Assembly (NCBI GenBank): GCA_963578805.1
Contig: CAUZDY010000008.1
Coordinates: forward strand, 24,309-88,308
Source of the DNA: CAUZIB01 sp963578805
GTDB taxonomy: Bacteria; Acidobacteriota; Vicinamibacteria; Vicinamibacterales; UBA8438
Direction of reading: 5' to 3'
Length of the DNA stretch: 64,000 nt
A program made the translations under genes and the position numbers. Positions 1 to 8,435 of this stretch are shown in pieces. Below the pieces are notes generated by a model that saw only the letters and a list, made by a program, of their open reading frames with translations, had not been told where the DNA came from and made no database searches. How positions within the stretch are numbered: the first letter of the stretch is position 1; each line of letters begins with the position of its first letter.

Positions 1-377
1 GCCAACGGTTGTCGGTGCAGGCACTCGAGACGTTGGCGGTTGTCGCCTACCGACAGCCGGTAACGGGGCCAGAAATAACTGAGATCCGAGGTGTCAACAC
101 GTCAGGTGTGCTGGGGACGCTTCTGGAGCGTCGTTTAATCAAGGTGGTCGGTCGCAAGCCGGTCGTGGGTCGGCCGTTTCTCTACGCTACAACTCGCGAG
201 TTTCTTGACCGCTTTGGGTTGAACGATCTGACGGATCTGCCGAAGGTCGAGGATATGGCCGAGGCCTTGGGTATGGATGTGCCGCCTGGGTTGACGGATC
301 CTCCGCCGACGGACGACGTCCTTCCCTTTGATGCATCCACGTCACCATCCAATAATTCTGAGGAACAGGTCCATTAG
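1..377 (+). CDS. scpB: Segregation and condensation protein B, C-terminal part (5' end outside window)
   Basis: ScpB is the winged-helix subunit of the SMC-ScpA-ScpB complex that compacts and segregates the chromosome. The visible part (frame starts at base 3) carries the second winged-helix signature, ALETLAVVAYRQPVT followed by EIRGV, and the GRPFLYATT strand that is diagnostic of the family. The tail after about residue 95 is rich in Pro and Asp and looks disordered. The gene runs off the left edge, so the TTG at base 9 is not a real start. It overlaps the next gene (rluB) by about 47 bp, an scpB-rluB pairing common in bacteria. The family call is secure. Confidence 0.93.
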   Translation, partial: QRLSVQALETLAVVAYRQPVTGPEITEIRGVNTSGVLGTLLERRLIKVVGRKPVVGRPFLYATTREFLDRFGLNDLTDLPKVEDMAEALGMDVPPGLTDPPPTDDVLPFDASTSPSNNSEEQVH

Positions 378-1161
378 CCCGACGGCTTCGGCGCCCGGTG
401 TTCGGCTTCAGAAGATTCTTGCCGCGGCGGGTGTCGCATCGCGGCGAGCTGCCGAGACCATGATTGAAGCCGGTCGCGTCTCGGTGAACGGTGCCGTTGT
501 CACGCGGCTAGGTAGCCGAGCCGATCCAGAGGCTGACGACATCAGTCTGGACGGCCGCCGAGTCGGTGGCGCTCAGCGTCGACGGTATATCGTGTTGAAT
601 AAGCCAGCTGGATACGTCACCACACGCGATGATCCGGAGCGCCGCAAGACGGTACTAGACCTTATTCCACGAGTGCGCGAGTATGTATACCCGGTCGGGC
701 GTTTAGACTACGATTCCGAAGGGCTACTCTTACTGACCAACGACGGAGACCTCGCCGCCAGACTGACACACCCGCGTCATGGCATCGAACGTGTCTATGA
801 GGTGATGACACGAGGAGTCCCGAGTGCCGTCAAGCTGAAGAAGCTGGCCTCGGGTATCCCACTCAATGGTCGGCGTACGGCTCCGGCCGAAATACAGCTT
901 CTCGGGGGGCACATAACACGGAAGGTCGACCGTGCCCGTATCCGGGTGACGCTGAAGGAAGGACGTAACCGCCAGGTGCGACGCATGTTCGAGGCGGTCG
1001 GCCATCCGGTTGTTCGATTACGTCGCACCCGGTTTGGGTCGTTGAGTGCTCGAGGTCTCAAGGTTGGTGCTGCCAGGGAGCTGTCGCGGGACGAGCTGCA
1101 CTCCCTGCAACGTGCGGTTCAAACGGTACCGAACGCCCGCCAGGAACGGGTCCGTCGATGA
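331..1161 (+). CDS. rluB: 23S rRNA pseudouridine synthase, RluB type
   Basis: Isomerises a uridine in 23S rRNA to pseudouridine. An N-terminal S4 RNA-binding domain (RLQKILAAAGVASRRAAE) is followed by the RsuA/RluB catalytic domain with GRLDYDSEGLLLLTNDG, which contains the nucleophilic Asp, and the late motif EGRNRQVRRMFEAVGHPV. ATG 331 lies inside the end of scpB, with a TTG just before it at 328. No later ATG precedes the S4 domain, so the long overlap is probably real. The final codons overlap cmk (ATGA at 1158-1161). RluB is the most likely member, but RluE/RsuA-type target specificity cannot be excluded from sequence alone. Confidence 0.9.
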   Translation: MHPRHHPIILRNRSISPTASAPGVRLQKILAAAGVASRRAAETMIEAGRVSVNGAVVTRLGSRADPEADDISLDGRRVGGAQRRRYIVLNKPAGYVTTRDDPERRKTVLDLIPRVREYVYPVGRLDYDSEGLLLLTNDGDLAARLTHPRHGIERVYEVMTRGVPSAVKLKKLASGIPLNGRRTAPAEIQLLGGHITRKVDRARIRVTLKEGRNRQVRRMFEAVGHPVVRLRRTRFGSLSARGLKVGAARELSRDELHSLQRAVQTVPNARQERVRR

Positions 1162-1844
1162 CCAAGGTTCTGGCTATCGACGGGCCTTCGGGTGCGGGTA
1201 AGGGCACGGTGGCTCGCGATGTGGCACGTGCACTGAACTGGACGTACGTCGATACCGGCGCCATGTATCGGGCCGTGGCTTGGAAAGCCCGGCACGAGGC
1301 GCTCCAGATCGACGATGAGGACCGCGTCGCCGCCGTCGCTGATGTCGCTGTCTTCGAGCTCGATTTTGACCGAATCGTCATCGATGGTTACGACGTCACC
1401 AGTCTGATCCGCACGCCAGACATGGACGTGGCGGCGGCCACCGTTGCCCGAATACCAAGTGTACGTCGCGTGTTGGTCGCCCGTCAGCGCGATTACGCAG
1501 CCGCGGGTCCCGTGGTTATGGAAGGGCGGGATATCGGGACGGTTGTGTTTCCGGACGCGGTCGTGAAGCTCTATCTGGATGCGACACCTGAGGAGCGCGC
1601 GAGTCGTCGAGCGAAGGACCCTACCCATGGGTTCTCGAGGGCCGGTGGAATCGGAGTCGTGGCCTCCGCTCTGGCGGCCCGTGACAGGCTTGACCGGACG
1701 CGGCAGGCGTCTCCACTGACCAGGGCGGACGACGCCATTCTGATCGAGACAACCGGTGTGCCGGCTCGAGACGTGGTCGCCAGGGTGCTCGGCATCGTGC
1801 GGGAACGGCTCGGCGACGCAACCTCGACCGACGGTCGGCGCTGA
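1158..1844 (+). CDS. cmk: Cytidylate kinase
   Basis: Phosphorylates CMP and dCMP with ATP to the diphosphates in pyrimidine nucleotide supply. The P-loop GPSGAGKGT lies at residues 9-17. DTGAMYRA (NMP binding) and EGRDIGTVVFPDA (the Cmk signature) follow, and the LID-like Arg-rich segment RASRRAKD sits near residue 150. At 228 residues it has the usual family length. It starts at an ATGA overlap with rluB, implying translational coupling. The common cmk-rpsA order continues downstream, after a 400-bp gap. Confidence 0.96.
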   Translation: MTKVLAIDGPSGAGKGTVARDVARALNWTYVDTGAMYRAVAWKARHEALQIDDEDRVAAVADVAVFELDFDRIVIDGYDVTSLIRTPDMDVAAATVARIPSVRRVLVARQRDYAAAGPVVMEGRDIGTVVFPDAVVKLYLDATPEERASRRAKDPTHGFSRAGGIGVVASALAARDRLDRTRQASPLTRADDAILIETTGVPARDVVARVLGIVRERLGDATSTDGRR

Positions 1845-2246
1845 GGCTAGACCTCGACCCCCGGGGTGGTTCATTGTCACGGCTGCTGAGTCTCGGCGTT
1901 TTTGCCGACTAGATTTGCGACGAGTCTTCTTCCGTTGACGCTCTGCCTTTCGGATGGCGATGCGCAGCTCTCCCGCTGGGTCTGGGTGTTCGCTTTGCTT
2001 TCAGTCGCGGTCCTTTACCGTGTCAGTGCAGCACCGCTTCGAGGTGTCTGATTGACTCCACAATATGACAGTGGACGGCGCCATTTGACGGCCATCTCTG
2101 AGTTGACGATTGCCGGTAAGCATCGTATAGTCTTGTGCTTATCTCAAGTCGGCCGGCGTGCGCCTATTTCCCGGCAGCGCAAGGACGGTCCGTTCGGAAG
2201 CCGAGAGACTGGTGGTCAGATTGAGTTTGGCGAGGATCCTTGACGC
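1845..2246 (+). other. 402-bp intergenic region between cmk and rpsA
   Basis: No convincing gene is seen: the only ORF here, 2052-2243, resembles nothing I recognise and has no ribosome-binding site. In the ispH-rpsA arrangement common elsewhere this position often carries ispH, which is absent. The gap holds a good promoter (2103-2131) and a roughly 110-nt leader in front of rpsA. A short hairpin with arms TCGGC/GCCGA around a GTTTTT loop lies near 1895 but has no U-tract after it, so I do not call a terminator. Confidence 0.6.
2103..2131 (+). promoter_or_regulatory. Sigma-70-type promoter for rpsA
   Basis: TTGACG at 2103-2108 and TATAGT at 2126-2131 are separated by exactly 17 bp, near the ideal spacing. 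Transcription would begin near 2138, leaving a leader of about 110 nt before the rpsA ATG. Such a leader could host S1 autoregulation, but I see no structure that proves it. Confidence 0.7.
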
Positions 2247-4052
2247 ATGAGCGAAGTAGAAGACGTGGCTAAGTTAGCCTCTGAAGCGCAGAACAACCCA
2301 ACCACACCGCAACTGGATCGCACGCCAGCCAAGCGCCACGCCCCCTTGATCCCTCTTATGGTACCCGAGGCAGCGAGTGAGGCAGAGCAGTCCGAGCATA
2401 AGCGGCTTCTGGCGATGTATGAGGGCAGCTTTCGCAACTTGTCTGAAGGCGAAGTCGTCAAGGGAACCGTGCTGAAAGTCTTGTCCTCGGAAGTCGTTAT
2501 CGATATCGGCTACAAGTCCGAAGGGATCATCGCTCTGTCCGAGTTTTTCGACGAAAACGGTAAGGTGACGGTTGAGTCCGGCGACATGGTCGACGTGTTG
2601 CTTGAACGGACAGAAGACCGCGACGGTCACATTGTCCTCTCCCGCGAAAAAGCGGAAAAAATGAAGATCTGGGATGAGGTGGAGCAGGCCTACCTGGACC
2701 GCAAGGTGGTTATCGGTCACGTCATCGAGCGCATCAAGGGTGGCTTGGCGGTCGACATCGGCGTTCGCGCGTTTTTACCTGGTTCTCAAATCGATGTGCG
2801 ACCGGTTCGTAACTTGGATTCGCTCCGCGGGCAGGAGTTTCGGATGCGAGTCATCAAGGTCAACAAGAAGCGTGGAAATATCGTGCTCTCTCGGAAGGTG
2901 CTTCTTGAAGAGGAGAACGCAGAGAAGAAGAAGGATACGCTTGCGAATTTGACCGAGGGCAAGGTTATTCACGGCGTAGTGAAGAACCTCACCGACTATG
3001 GTGCGTTTGTGGACCTGGGTGGTATCGACGGATTGTTGCACGTGACCGACATGTCGTGGGGGCGCGCGCAGCATCCCTCCGAGCTGTTCACGGTCAACGA
3101 CGAGATCGATGTGACCGTCTTGAAGTTCGATCCTGAGACTGAACGTGTCTCACTGGGGCACAAGCAGCTACTGGACGATCCGTGGGTCTCCGCACCAGAG
3201 CGCTATCCGGTCGGGCAGCGGGTGAACGGAAAGGTCGTCAGCCTCACCGATTATGGGGCATTCATCGAGTTGGAACCTGGTGTAGAGGGGTTGATCCACG
3301 TCTCCGAGATGTCGTGGAGCAAGCGAGTCAAGCATCCCTCGAAGTTGTTGAACGTTGGCGATGCCGTCGAAGCGATGGTGTTAGGTGTTGATTCCAACGC
3401 GCGCCGCATCTCGTTGGGTCTCAAACAGATCGAGACTAATCCGTGGCACCAGCTCGCCGAGAAGTATCCCATCGGGGCACAGTTGACCGGCACGGTGCGG
3501 AACCTCACTGAATTCGGCGCGTTCGTCGAGGTCGAGGAGGGGATTGACGGTCTCATCCATATTTCAGATATGTCGTGGAGTAAGCGTCTCCAACACCCGT
3601 CTGAGGTTCTCACGAAGGGCGACGAAGTTCAGGCGATGGTCCTCACTCTCGACCCGGAGAATCAGCGTCTCTCGCTTGGCCTTAAACAACTTGCCACCGG
3701 CATCTGGGATGATTTTTTTGCTCAGAATAAGGTGGGGGCTGTTGTCGAGGGCAAGGTGGTTCGCGTGACAAATTTCGGCGCGTTTGTCGAGCTGACTGAA
3801 GGGATCGAGGGACTCATCCATGTCTCCGAGTTTGACGACCGGGCGGGCGGTCAGAAGGAAGAGTTAAAGGTTGACGCGGTCATTACAATTCGGATCATCA
3901 AGCTGAGTCCAGCGGACCGCAAGGTCGGTTTGAGCATCCGCGCTTTGAAGACGGATACCTACGAAACCGATTGGAAGAATTACGCGACGGACGATTCGCC
4001 GGAGGTCACCTTGGGAGACCACTTTAAACACAGCCAGACATCGGACTCATGA
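2247..4052 (+). CDS. rpsA: 30S ribosomal protein S1
   Basis: Binds mRNA at the ribosome and helps unfold structured leaders. At 601 residues it has the six S1 (OB-fold) repeats of Gram-negative S1. A divergent N-terminal pair lies at about residues 65-230. Four closely similar repeats then carry the signature DYGAFV/DLGGIDGLLHV...DMSW, at about 237-310, 323-395, 410-482 and 497-565. An extra N-terminal extension of about 60 polar residues precedes repeat 1. The ATG at 2247 follows GAGGAT in the leader. The last codons overlap the downstream HU gene by ATGA. Confidence 0.97.
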   Translation: MSEVEDVAKLASEAQNNPTTPQLDRTPAKRHAPLIPLMVPEAASEAEQSEHKRLLAMYEGSFRNLSEGEVVKGTVLKVLSSEVVIDIGYKSEGIIALSEFFDENGKVTVESGDMVDVLLERTEDRDGHIVLSREKAEKMKIWDEVEQAYLDRKVVIGHVIERIKGGLAVDIGVRAFLPGSQIDVRPVRNLDSLRGQEFRMRVIKVNKKRGNIVLSRKVLLEEENAEKKKDTLANLTEGKVIHGVVKNLTDYGAFVDLGGIDGLLHVTDMSWGRAQHPSELFTVNDEIDVTVLKFDPETERVSLGHKQLLDDPWVSAPERYPVGQRVNGKVVSLTDYGAFIELEPGVEGLIHVSEMSWSKRVKHPSKLLNVGDAVEAMVLGVDSNARRISLGLKQIETNPWHQLAEKYPIGAQLTGTVRNLTEFGAFVEVEEGIDGLIHISDMSWSKRLQHPSEVLTKGDEVQAMVLTLDPENQRLSLGLKQLATGIWDDFFAQNKVGAVVEGKVVRVTNFGAFVELTEGIEGLIHVSEFDDRAGGQKEELKVDAVITIRIIKLSPADRKVGLSIRALKTDTYETDWKNYATDDSPEVTLGDHFKHSQTSDS

Positions 4053-4441
4053 ACGACGCCAGTCAATTCGACAAAGCGAGAACCGTAACAGGCGAAAGCA
4101 TGACGAAGGCTGCCCTGGTCGAACAGGTTGCTCGCGTTGCTGATCTCACCAAAAAGCATTCTGAGGTCATCGTCGAAACAGTGGTTCGCAGCATCATCGA
4201 CGCTCTGCATCGCGGGGAGAAGATTGAACTTCGAGGATTCGGCAGCTTCCGACTGCGGCGCCGCGAGCCGCGCAAAGGTAGGAATCCGAAAACGGGAGAC
4301 CGTGTCGAGGTGCCTTCCAAACGTGTGCCGTACTTTAAGCCAGGCAAGGAGCTTAAAGAGTTAATCAATCGCGATACGGACTCGACCCCTGCCGTGTCGA
4401 CTCCAGCACCGACCCCGCCGACCGATCCAAGTTTTCACTAG
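4049..4441 (+). CDS. HU/IHF-family DNA-bending protein
   Basis: A small dimeric nucleoid protein that bends DNA. The core runs from MTKAALVEQVA through IELRGFGSFRLRRREPRKG to the arm RNPKTGDRVEVPSKRVPYFKPGKELK, all typical of the family; IELRGFGSF favours IHF-like members. ATG 4049 overlaps the rpsA stop (ATGA), which suggests coupling. An internal ATG at 4100 matches the usual family start exactly and is a real alternative, since the first 17 residues have no counterpart in the family. A Pro/Thr-rich tail of about 22 residues follows the fold. An rpsA-IHF gene order is known in proteobacteria, where the second gene is ihfB. Confidence 0.9.
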   Translation: MNDASQFDKARTVTGESMTKAALVEQVARVADLTKKHSEVIVETVVRSIIDALHRGEKIELRGFGSFRLRRREPRKGRNPKTGDRVEVPSKRVPYFKPGKELKELINRDTDSTPAVSTPAPTPPTDPSFH

Positions 4442-4475
4442 CCGAGGCGTCTGAGGCTCCGCTGTATTTTCTTCC

Positions 4476-4970
4476 ATGCGTCACCTGTGGGCCCCGTGGA
4501 GACTGTCGTACTTGACCAAGGCTAACGCTACGAGAGACAAGCGGTGCGTGTTTTGCGATGCCGTCACAGGCCCGAAACCGTCACCGTTGACGCTTCATCG
4601 TGGTGATAGCTGTTTCGTGATCCTTAACAAGTATCCTTATAGCAACGGCCACCTCATGGTAGTTCCCCGGCGCCACATTGGGAGGCTGCTCGAGGCGGTG
4701 CCGGACGAGCTTACGGAGTTGATGGCGTTGACCCGCACGGCCGAAATGGTTCTGAGCGAAGCCTACGCTCCGGAAGGGCTGAACGTTGGGATAAACCTGG
4801 GTCGTCCGGCTGGAGCCGGCATCGTTGGTCATCTTCATATTCACGTGGTCCCACGATGGAACGGTGACACAAATTTCATGACCGTGACCGCGGACACCCG
4901 CGTGGTACCAGAGGAGCCGGCACAAACGGTCGAGCGGCTACGTCCGATTTTCCTGCGACTAGCCCGTTAA
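4476..4970 (+). CDS. HIT-family nucleotide hydrolase or phosphorylase
   Basis: Histidine-triad protein, likely acting on AMP-linked nucleotides such as Ap4A. The active-site triad HLHIHVVPRW lies near residues 118-127. The N-terminal LWAPWR and CVFC segments are typical of the Ap4A-phosphorylase-like HIT proteins found in many bacteria, and the Cys pair may bind zinc. GINLGRPAGAGIVGH preceding the triad is a conserved family stretch. At 164 residues the length is normal. It sits alone between the HU gene and the exported VWFA-related protein. The exact substrate cannot be told from sequence. Confidence 0.9.
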   Translation: MRHLWAPWRLSYLTKANATRDKRCVFCDAVTGPKPSPLTLHRGDSCFVILNKYPYSNGHLMVVPRRHIGRLLEAVPDELTELMALTRTAEMVLSEAYAPEGLNVGINLGRPAGAGIVGHLHIHVVPRWNGDTNFMTVTADTRVVPEEPAQTVERLRPIFLRLAR

Positions 4971-5082
4971 CTTGTCGAGCTTTGTGCACGTGGCCTTGGG
5001 GAGGAGGCGCTCTCCGATTCCTCGGGCTGAGCGCGGACCGGTGGTATCATTGCAGGAAGTCCTGCCGACCCGAGGTTTATCG

Positions 5083-7203
5083 ATGGTGAGCCGTCCTTCG
5101 ATTCTCACGCCGCACTGGTTCGTGCCCTTACTGCTGCTGGCGAACGTGACTGTGATCGGCCATGCGCAGCAGCCGTCGCCGGCCACAGACGACGCGCAGC
5201 AAGCCTCGTCAAATCAATCAGATCAAGCTGGAGCACTGGATCAGGCTCAGCCAGAGGTGGAGCCGACACCAGTGTTCCGGTCAGGGATTAACTTCATTCG
5301 CGTCGATGCCATCGTGACCGATGACGATGGCATCCATCTCACCGATCTCGACATCTCAGATTTCGAGATCTACGAGGACGGCGAGCTGCAGGACATCGAG
5401 ACGTTCGACCACATCCAGATCGGTGCGGTGCCGGAGCCTGGTGCGAGGCCGCCCACCCAACTCAGTAATAGAAACGACGCCGAGCGCGAAGCGGCTCGGA
5501 GCGACGTTCGTGTCTTCGTGATCTTCTTCGACGATTACCATGTACGTTTTGAGAACGGGCAGCGGGCCAGTCTGCAGATGACAGAATTCCTGCAAAACAG
5601 CCTGCGGCCAAACGATCTGGTGGCCGTCATGTATCCGCTGACGCCGGTCGTGGACCTGCAATTCACACGCAACCATGGTTCGGTGATCTCGCAGGTTCGG
5701 GAATTCTTTGGGCGCAAGTACGACTACGAGCCCCGAAATCTATTTGAGCAGAGCTACTGGAATTATCCGCCGTCGGCGGTTGAGTTAATTCGCAATCAGG
5801 TGTCGCTATCGGCGCTCAACGGACTGATGGTTCGTCTCGGCGGTCTACGCGAAGGTCGTAAGAGTGTCCTACTGGTCAGCGAGGGCTACACGAATTATGT
5901 GCCGCCTCAGATGCGCGACATGGGGGGGCAATTTAACCTGTCTCAGTTCGACCCAAACGCCGCCGAATCGAACTTGGAAGTGACCCAGCAGCTGTTTGTT
6001 GATACCGAGCTGGTCATGAGACTACGCGAGCTGTTTCAGGTGGCAAATCGTTTTAATACATCGATTTACTCCCTGGATCCTCGTGGCCTGGCTATGGGTG
6101 AGTACGACCTGAGTCAGGCAGACGTCGGCTATCGAACCAACCAGCGGGTACTTCGGACTACCCAAGACACCCTCCACGTCCTGTCGGAGCAGACCGATGG
6201 GCGGGCGATCGTGAATAGAAGCGACCTCGTGCCAGGACTGCAGCAGATGATGCGCGACTCGAGTGCGTACTATTTGATCGGCTACATCTCATCGGGGGCG
6301 CCGACCGACGGCCGCTTTCACGAGATTGAGGTTCGCGTGAAACGCGACGACGTGCAGGTCCGGAGCCGGAAGGGCTACTGGGCGCTGACCGAGCGAGATG
6401 CCAAGCGGGCACTTTTACCGGAGGAGCTGGCGGCGCCGAGGGCGGTTGATCTGGCCTTGGCGGCTTTGGCCGCACCACTTCGAGGGCACACGATCCGGAC
6501 CTGGGTCGGGACGTCACGTGGCGAGAACGGTCGAACCCGAGTGACCTTCATCTGGGAGCCAACCGAGGGTCTGGCGAGCGCAAACAAACCGGCGCGGGTA
6601 CTGCTGACGGCCATGGGGAATGGTGGCGGTTCCTTCTTTCGTGGCCGTGTTCCTGAGTCGTTGTCAAGGGCGGGCCGTGGCTTGTCCGATGGTGCGAGTG
6701 ACGCGGGGGCGGCCGTGACAATGACGACCTTCGAGGCGGAGCCGGGTGGGATGCAGCTCAGCATGGCGGTCGAGGGCGAAAACGGCGAGGTTCTGGACCG
6801 CGATCGCGATGAGATCGACATTCCTGACTTCACCGGTGCTAGTTTGGAGCTCAGCACTCCCTCGTTTGTCCGGGCACGCAATGCTCTGCACTGGCGGGAG
6901 CTCGTCGAGGATTGGGATGCGGTGCCCACGGTGTCTCGGAACTTTAGACGAACTGAGCGTCTGCTGTTGCGGTTCGAGGCGTATGCACCCGGCACGAGGG
7001 TTCCTTCGGTGAAAGCGTGGCTTCTCAACCGGAGCGGAGACCAGATGTTTCCGCTCATCGTGCAGCCGGACGAGGACGGACGCCGGCATCAGGTCGACAT
7101 TCAGCCGACGGGGCTTCCGCCCGGGGACTATGTTGTCGAGCTCAAGGCAACCACGGCCAACCAAGAGGTCACTCAGCTTGTGGCCTTTCGTCTCGGGTCG
7201 TGA
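5083..7203 (+). CDS. Exported VWFA-related domain protein
   Basis: A secreted or periplasmic protein of 706 residues with an N-terminal signal peptide (hydrophobic stretch FVPLLLLANVTVIGHA, then QQ). Next comes a beta-domain with VRVDAIVTD-like text and the LTDLDISDFEIYEDG motif, and then a von Willebrand A-like domain with VRVFVIFFDDYHVRF and SVLLVSEGYT. This layout matches the VWFA-related family that is expanded in Acidobacteriota. The C-terminal 200 residues look like beta-sandwich repeats. ATG 5083 was chosen over 4972 because it has a GAGG site and immediately precedes the signal peptide. The function is unknown. The mature N-terminus is Gln/Ser/Asp-rich and probably disordered. Confidence 0.85.
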   Translation: MVSRPSILTPHWFVPLLLLANVTVIGHAQQPSPATDDAQQASSNQSDQAGALDQAQPEVEPTPVFRSGINFIRVDAIVTDDDGIHLTDLDISDFEIYEDGELQDIETFDHIQIGAVPEPGARPPTQLSNRNDAEREAARSDVRVFVIFFDDYHVRFENGQRASLQMTEFLQNSLRPNDLVAVMYPLTPVVDLQFTRNHGSVISQVREFFGRKYDYEPRNLFEQSYWNYPPSAVELIRNQVSLSALNGLMVRLGGLREGRKSVLLVSEGYTNYVPPQMRDMGGQFNLSQFDPNAAESNLEVTQQLFVDTELVMRLRELFQVANRFNTSIYSLDPRGLAMGEYDLSQADVGYRTNQRVLRTTQDTLHVLSEQTDGRAIVNRSDLVPGLQQMMRDSSAYYLIGYISSGAPTDGRFHEIEVRVKRDDVQVRSRKGYWALTERDAKRALLPEELAAPRAVDLALAALAAPLRGHTIRTWVGTSRGENGRTRVTFIWEPTEGLASANKPARVLLTAMGNGGGSFFRGRVPESLSRAGRGLSDGASDAGAAVTMTTFEAEPGGMQLSMAVEGENGEVLDRDRDEIDIPDFTGASLELSTPSFVRARNALHWRELVEDWDAVPTVSRNFRRTERLLLRFEAYAPGTRVPSVKAWLLNRSGDQMFPLIVQPDEDGRRHQVDIQPTGLPPGDYVVELKATTANQEVTQLVAFRLGS

Positions 7204-7238
7204 CCCGAGGGTCCAGAAACACACAACCTTAGGTCCCC

Positions 7239-7244
7239 TATAAT
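7239..7244 (+). promoter_or_regulatory. Putative -10 element upstream of the B12-binding subunit gene
   Basis: A perfect TATAAT lies 68 bp upstream of the ATG at 7313, in the only intergenic gap of this block. No good -35 box is visible at the usual distance, so the assignment rests on the -10 alone. Confidence 0.4.
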
Positions 7245-7312
7245 TGAATCGTTCTTAGGGCGGCAAACCTTTTAAGAGGGCGTCCGGCGTCTGACAGGTG
7301 TCGATTTAACCC

Positions 7313-7720
7313 ATGCGTAAGATTCGAGTAGTCATTGCCAAGCCGGGCCTGGACGGGCACGACCGTGGCGCGAAGGTAATCGCGCGTGCTCTCAGAGATG
7401 TCGGGATGGAGGTCATCTACACCGGACTTCGCCAGACACCAGAGCGAATCGTCGAGACCGCCCTCCAGGAGGACGCTGATGTCATCGGGGTGTCGATTCT
7501 CTCCGGGGCTCACAATCACGTCTGTCCTCGTCTCGTCGAGCTTTTGAAGGAGAAGGGGCTCAACGACGTGCTGGTCATCGTAGGCGGAATCATTCCTGAT
7601 GCGGACATCGAGGCGTTGAAAGCGCTCGGGATCAGTGCGGTGTTTCAGCCTGGCACGCCGATGCGAGCCATTATTGAATTTATCGAGTCATGCGTGCGGC
7701 CTGATCCGACCGCGGCGTGA
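7313..7720 (+). CDS. Cobalamin-binding subunit of methylmalonyl-CoA mutase type
   Basis: The B12-binding domain of acyl-CoA mutases as a free 135-residue protein. It carries the cobalamin signature KPGLDGHDRGAKVIA, in which DGHDRG supplies the lower-ligand His, then GVSILSGAH and VIVGGIIPDAD, both conserved around the corrin and nucleotide-tail pocket. A stand-alone small subunit implies a separate catalytic large subunit, which is not in the window. MeaB (33.3 kb) and methylmalonyl-CoA epimerase (34.2 kb) belong to the same pathway. The mutase substrate (methylmalonyl-, ethylmalonyl- or isobutyryl-CoA) cannot be fixed from this domain. Confidence 0.92.
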   Translation: MRKIRVVIAKPGLDGHDRGAKVIARALRDVGMEVIYTGLRQTPERIVETALQEDADVIGVSILSGAHNHVCPRLVELLKEKGLNDVLVIVGGIIPDADIEALKALGISAVFQPGTPMRAIIEFIESCVRPDPTAA

Positions 7721-7731
7721 TGGGACAACCT

Positions 7732-8430
7732 ATGTCACACACCGTGCTTGTCGCGGACGACAGCCTCACTATTCAGCGTGTGATCCAACTGGCGTTGGCC
7801 GAAGAGGACGTGGAAGTGGTTGCCGTCACCAGTGGCGAGCAGGCGATAGAGGAGATTGGATCGCGCCAACCCGCCCTGGTGCTGGCCGACACGCGTATGC
7901 CGGATCGGAGCGGTTACGAAATCGCCGAGTTTCTCAATTCGCGGCCGAGTCATCAACGGATTCCGGTCGTTTTGATGACAGGGGCATTCGAACCCATTGA
8001 TGAACGACGGGCTAAGACGGCGGGCTGCGTGGAGGTTCTCGTTAAGCCGTTCGACCCAGAAAAATTGGTCAGAACGGTGCGCGAGCTGCTTGGACGCAGG
8101 CGTGAATCGGCGACCAGGGCGTCGATGAAAGCCGAACCGTCAAATGGTGAGTCGGACCCGACGTGGCCGGTGAACGACGATCCGGTTCGAGTCCAGGCCG
8201 CACCCGAACAGGTGCCAGATCCCGTACCGGCCACGGCCTCCCTCATTCCCGCGAGTTCAGCGTCTTCTGCGATTGTCGTCACTGATGAGCTCGTCGAGCG
8301 TCTGGCCACTCGTGTCATCGCTCGGCTGTCAGACCGCGTCGTCCGCGAGACAATAACCGGCGTCGTTTCGGGCGTCGCCGAGCGGTTGGTTCGGGAGGAA
8401 ATCGAGCGGCTCAAGGACAAATTGCGATAG
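7732..8430 (+). CDS. Response regulator with CheY-like receiver and C-terminal helical region
   Basis: The receiver domain occupies about residues 1-120. It has the acidic pair in VADDS, the phospho-acceptor Asp in LVLADTRMPD, VVLMTGAF with the conserved Thr, and the Lys of LVKPF. A Pro/Ala/Ser-rich linker follows, then a C-terminal amphipathic helix region (ELVERLATRVIARLSD ... LVREEIERLKDKL) of a type seen on receivers in deltaproteobacteria and acidobacteria. No DNA-binding or enzymatic output domain is visible. I chose ATG 7732 because GGGA precedes it by six bases and the receiver begins at once; GTG 7717 and ATG 7720, overlapping the previous stop, are alternatives. No sensor kinase is nearby. 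Confidence 0.85.
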   Translation: MSHTVLVADDSLTIQRVIQLALAEEDVEVVAVTSGEQAIEEIGSRQPALVLADTRMPDRSGYEIAEFLNSRPSHQRIPVVLMTGAFEPIDERRAKTAGCVEVLVKPFDPEKLVRTVRELLGRRRESATRASMKAEPSNGESDPTWPVNDDPVRVQAAPEQVPDPVPATASLIPASSASSAIVVTDELVERLATRVIARLSDRVVRETITGVVSGVAERLVREEIERLKDKLR

Positions 8431-8435
8431 CTGAG

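Noticed and set aside
1119..1880. Minus-strand 253-codon ORF over cmk
   Set aside because: It lies wholly antisense to cmk and rluB, shows no family motif and has composition expected from GC-rich third-position bias.
1885..1910. Hairpin near 1895 as a terminator of cmk
   Set aside because: The stem is only five base pairs and no T-run follows it.
2052..2243. 63-codon ORF before rpsA
   Set aside because: It contains the rpsA promoter, has no ribosome-binding site and resembles no protein family.
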